From Mangrovibacterium marinum (GTDB lineage: Bacteria > Bacteroidota > Bacteroidia > Bacteroidales > Prolixibacteraceae): a DNA stretch of 64,000 nucleotides. Within the stretch, counting starts at the first letter, position 1. Every line of letters begins with the position of its first letter. The position numbers were made by a program, and so were the translations under genes. Where the stretch lies: NCBI RefSeq assembly GCF_003046625.1, contig NZ_QAAD01000019.1, forward strand, positions 1 through 64,000. Direction: 5' to 3'. Below are positions 62,001 to 64,000 of this stretch, in pieces. The notes beneath the pieces are model-generated. The model was not told the origin of the DNA and made no database searches. It was given only the letters and a program-made list of their open reading frames with translations.

Positions 62001-62033
62001 GCCACTAACCACGGGCTGTCCTGCTTTCCCGGA

Positions 62034-63731
62034 CTACTTACCCTGCATCTTGGCCCAGGTATCGCGCAGTGGAGCAGTCCGGTTAAAGACCAGCTTATCG
62101 GAGCTTGTATCCGGATCGACATTGAAATAGCCCAGTCGCTCGAACTGGAACGAGTCCAGTGCTTTGGCATCTTTCACGAAGGGCTCCACATAGCAATTAT
62201 CCAGCACCTCCAGCGAATCGGGGTTCAGAAATTCCAGAAAATCTTTATCCTTATGTCCGTCGGGCTCCTCGTCGCTGAACAAACGATCGTACAGGCGCAC
62301 TTCGGCTTTTACATTCTCCGTTACCGACACCCAGTGCAGGGTTGCTTTCACCTTGCGTCCGTCGGGCGAGTTACCACCGCGCGATGCCGGATCGTAAGTA
62401 CAACGCAGCTCGACAACTTCTCCGTTTTCGTCCTTCACCACCTCGTTACAGGTAATGAAATAGGCATAGCGCAAGCGCACCTCTTTGCCGGGTGACAAAC
62501 GGAAGAATTTGCGCGGCGGGTTTTCCATAAAATCATCGCGCTCAATATAAATCTCCCGGGTGAAGGGAACTTTACGCGTGCCTGCGTCCGGATTTTCAGG
62601 GTTATTCACCGCATCCAGCTCGTCCACCTGCCCTTCGGGGAAGTTGGTAATCACCACTTTCAACGGATTCAACACACCCATCACACGCTGTGCATGCTTA
62701 TTCAGGTCTTCGCGAACGCTGTGCTCCAGCAGGGCTACATCAATCACCCCATCCACCTTGGTAACACCGATACGCTCGGCAAAATTACGAATCGATGCCG
62801 AAGTATAGCCCCGACGACGCAAACCACAGATGGTCGGCATACGGGGGTCGTCCCAACCGTTCACATAGTTTTCCTTCACCAGCTGCAACAACTTGCGCTT
62901 ACTCATCACCGTATAGGTCAGGTTTAAGCGGGCAAATTCAATTTGTCGTGGCCGGTAATCCGAATCTTTCAGCTGATCGATAAACCAGTCGTACAACGGG
63001 CGGTGCACCTCAAATTCGAGCGTACAAACCGAATGGGTAATCCCTTCCCAGTAGTCGCACTGGCCATGTGCAAAGTCGTACATCGGGTATACGCTCCATT
63101 TGTCACCGGTACGGTGATGAGGAGTCTTCATGATCCGGTATATAATCGGATCGCGCATGTGCATATTGGGAGAGGCCATATCAATTTTGGCGCGCAGTAC
63201 GCGTTCGCCTTCGTTAAACTCTCCCGCTTTCATGCGTTGAAAAAGATCCAGGCTCTCGGCTACCGGTCGGTTGCGGAAAGGGCTTTCCGTTCCGGGGCGT
63301 GTTGGCGTTCCTTTCTGACTGCTGATGGTCTCCGCATTCTGATCGTCAACGTAGGCTTTCCCCTCCTCAATCAGCCGGACGGCAAAATCATATAACTTCT
63401 GAAAATAATCCGAGGCATAAAACAGACGGTCTCCCCAGTCGAAACCTAACCAACGCACATCCTCCATGATTGAGTCAACATACTCGGTATCTTCTTTCGA
63501 GGGGTTGGTATCGTCGAAACGCAGGTTGGTAATCCCGTTGAATTTCTGAGCAGTCCCGAAATTCAGGCATATCGACTTGGCATGGCCAATATGCAGATAG
63601 CCATTGGGCTCGGGCGGGAAACGCGTATGCACCATTCCTCCGTTCTTACCGGCTTTAATTTCTTCTTCAATAATCTGGTGAATAAAATTCTTCTTGACCA
63701 CCACTTCTTTTTCAGGACTATTTTCACTCAT
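62034..63731 (-). CDS. glnS: Glutaminyl-tRNA synthetase
   Basis: A class I aminoacyl-tRNA synthetase of 565 aa that charges tRNA-Gln directly. The HIGH motif is in [15 protein letters not shown] (about residues 40-54) and the KMSKS motif appears as [24 protein letters not shown] and [17 protein letters not shown] are GlnRS-specific rather than GluRS. The C-terminal anticodon-binding beta barrels are complete. Its 3' end faces the 191-bp tandem repeat block with no obvious intrinsic terminator in the remaining gap. Confidence 0.97.
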   Translation of the reverse strand: MSENSPEKEVVVKKNFIHQIIEEEIKAGKNGGMVHTRFPPEPNGYLHIGHAKSICLNFGTAQKFNGITNLRFDDTNPSKEDTEYVDSIMEDVRWLGFDWGDRLFYASDYFQKLYDFAVRLIEEGKAYVDDQNAETISSQKGTPTRPGTESPFRNRPVAESLDLFQRMKAGEFNEGERVLRAKIDMASPNMHMRDPIIYRIMKTPHHRTGDKWSVYPMYDFAHGQCDYWEGITHSVCTLEFEVHRPLYDWFIDQLKDSDYRPRQIEFARLNLTYTVMSKRKLLQLVKENYVNGWDDPRMPTICGLRRRGYTSASIRNFAERIGVTKVDGVIDVALLEHSVREDLNKHAQRVMGVLNPLKVVITNFPEGQVDELDAVNNPENPDAGTRKVPFTREIYIERDDFMENPPRKFFRLSPGKEVRLRYAYFITCNEVVKDENGEVVELRCTYDPASRGGNSPDGRKVKATLHWVSVTENVKAEVRLYDRLFSDEEPDGHKDKDFLEFLNPDSLEVLDNCYVEPFVKDAKALDSFQFERLGYFNVDPDTSSDKLVFNRTAPLRDTWAKMQGK

Positions 63732-64000
63732 ATATCAGACTTATCTATATTCTACTTCGATCATCACACATTGGCCACGCAAAAGCAAAAAACGAACATC
63801 GTATGCGGGAGCGTTTTACTGCACATTCGTCATCGCCATACGAATCAACCAGGCTCCTTGCAGCCAATTAAAGACAAAAGTATAAAATGATTCCGCACAA
63901 AAGCTTTTCAAGCCCGCGAAAATTAAACATCTTAAAAAGAAAAATTAATTTTACAGACCAAACAAAGCACTCATATTTAAAATGAAATAGGATGGATCTA
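63732..64000. other. Upstream region of glnS, window end
   Basis: No gene is supported. TACTTTTG on the minus strand (63882-63875) matches the -7 consensus and may be the glnS promoter, with a leader of about 140 bp; no properly spaced -33 box is seen. Confidence 0.4.

Overview
The window looks like a chromosome segment from a Bacteroidota bacterium, probably near the Bacteroidales/Marinilabiliales (for example Prolixibacteraceae-like); the family-level placement is inference. The evidence is a bifunctional LpxC-FabZ fusion, a GSCFA protein, the TsaE-alanine dehydrogenase pair, the debranching enzyme-GT-GH57 glycogen cluster, and promoters of the Bacteroidota type (TTTG, 19-21 nt, TAnnTTTG). 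I found no rRNA, tRNA, CRISPR array, prophage or intact insertion sequence.

Layout. 0.2-4 kb: a large secreted GH31 glycosidase ending in dockerin and cohesin-like modules. 4.3-6.5 kb: queuosine genes (transporter, queC, queF) on the minus strand, led by a well-formed candidate preQ1-I riboswitch. 6.8-10.5 kb: a DEAD-box helicase, an acyl-CoA synthetase-like enzyme and an XRE-cupin regulator. 11.6-22.1 kb: glycogen metabolism (phosphorylase, GH57, glycosyltransferase, debranching enzyme, GSCFA protein, branching enzyme). 22.5-26 kb: queG, a SufT-like protein, sufE, rubrerythrin, a small membrane protein and thioredoxin. 26-28.5 kb: a PstI/BsuBI-type restriction-modification pair, visibly more AT-rich than its neighbours. 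28.7-32 kb: a three-gene set (polysaccharide lyase-like lipoprotein, MBOAT acyltransferase, SGNH-like protein) probably acting on an exported polysaccharide. 32-38.9 kb: sufBCD and sufS, separated by a lipoprotein gene. 39-40 kb: thiL. 41.2-45.7 kb: lipid A genes lpxA, lpxC/fabZ and lpxD plus an HD phosphohydrolase. 45.8-50.8 kb: rimP-nusA-infB. 51.8-54.1 kb: gcvH, tsaE and alanine dehydrogenase. 54.4-57 kb: a type I pullulanase and a small membrane protein. 57.8-60.8 kb: a LytTR/LytS two-component system with LiaF-like membrane proteins. 62-63.7 kb: glnS.

Functional themes. Glycogen synthesis and breakdown are nearly complete: branching enzyme, GT, two debranching activities (GH133-like and pullulanase), phosphorylase and GH57. 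Fe-S assembly is covered by SufB, C, D, S, E and a SufT-like protein. The queuosine genes cover a mid-pathway step, the reductase, the last step and a transporter.

The most unusual part is non-coding. Nearly every long intergenic gap is filled with repeats: two dispersed families (A and B), heptamer arrays (AACCAGC and relatives), a conserved 47-nt hairpin, four tandem 191-bp units, and a 42-bp minisatellite whose unit carries the palindrome TGTCAA-N2-TTGACA. These modules recur in the same order at several loci and resemble no element I recognise. The other notable non-coding signals are the preQ1-I riboswitch, a LacI-like palindrome in front of the debranching enzyme, and a 9-bp leader hairpin before rimP.
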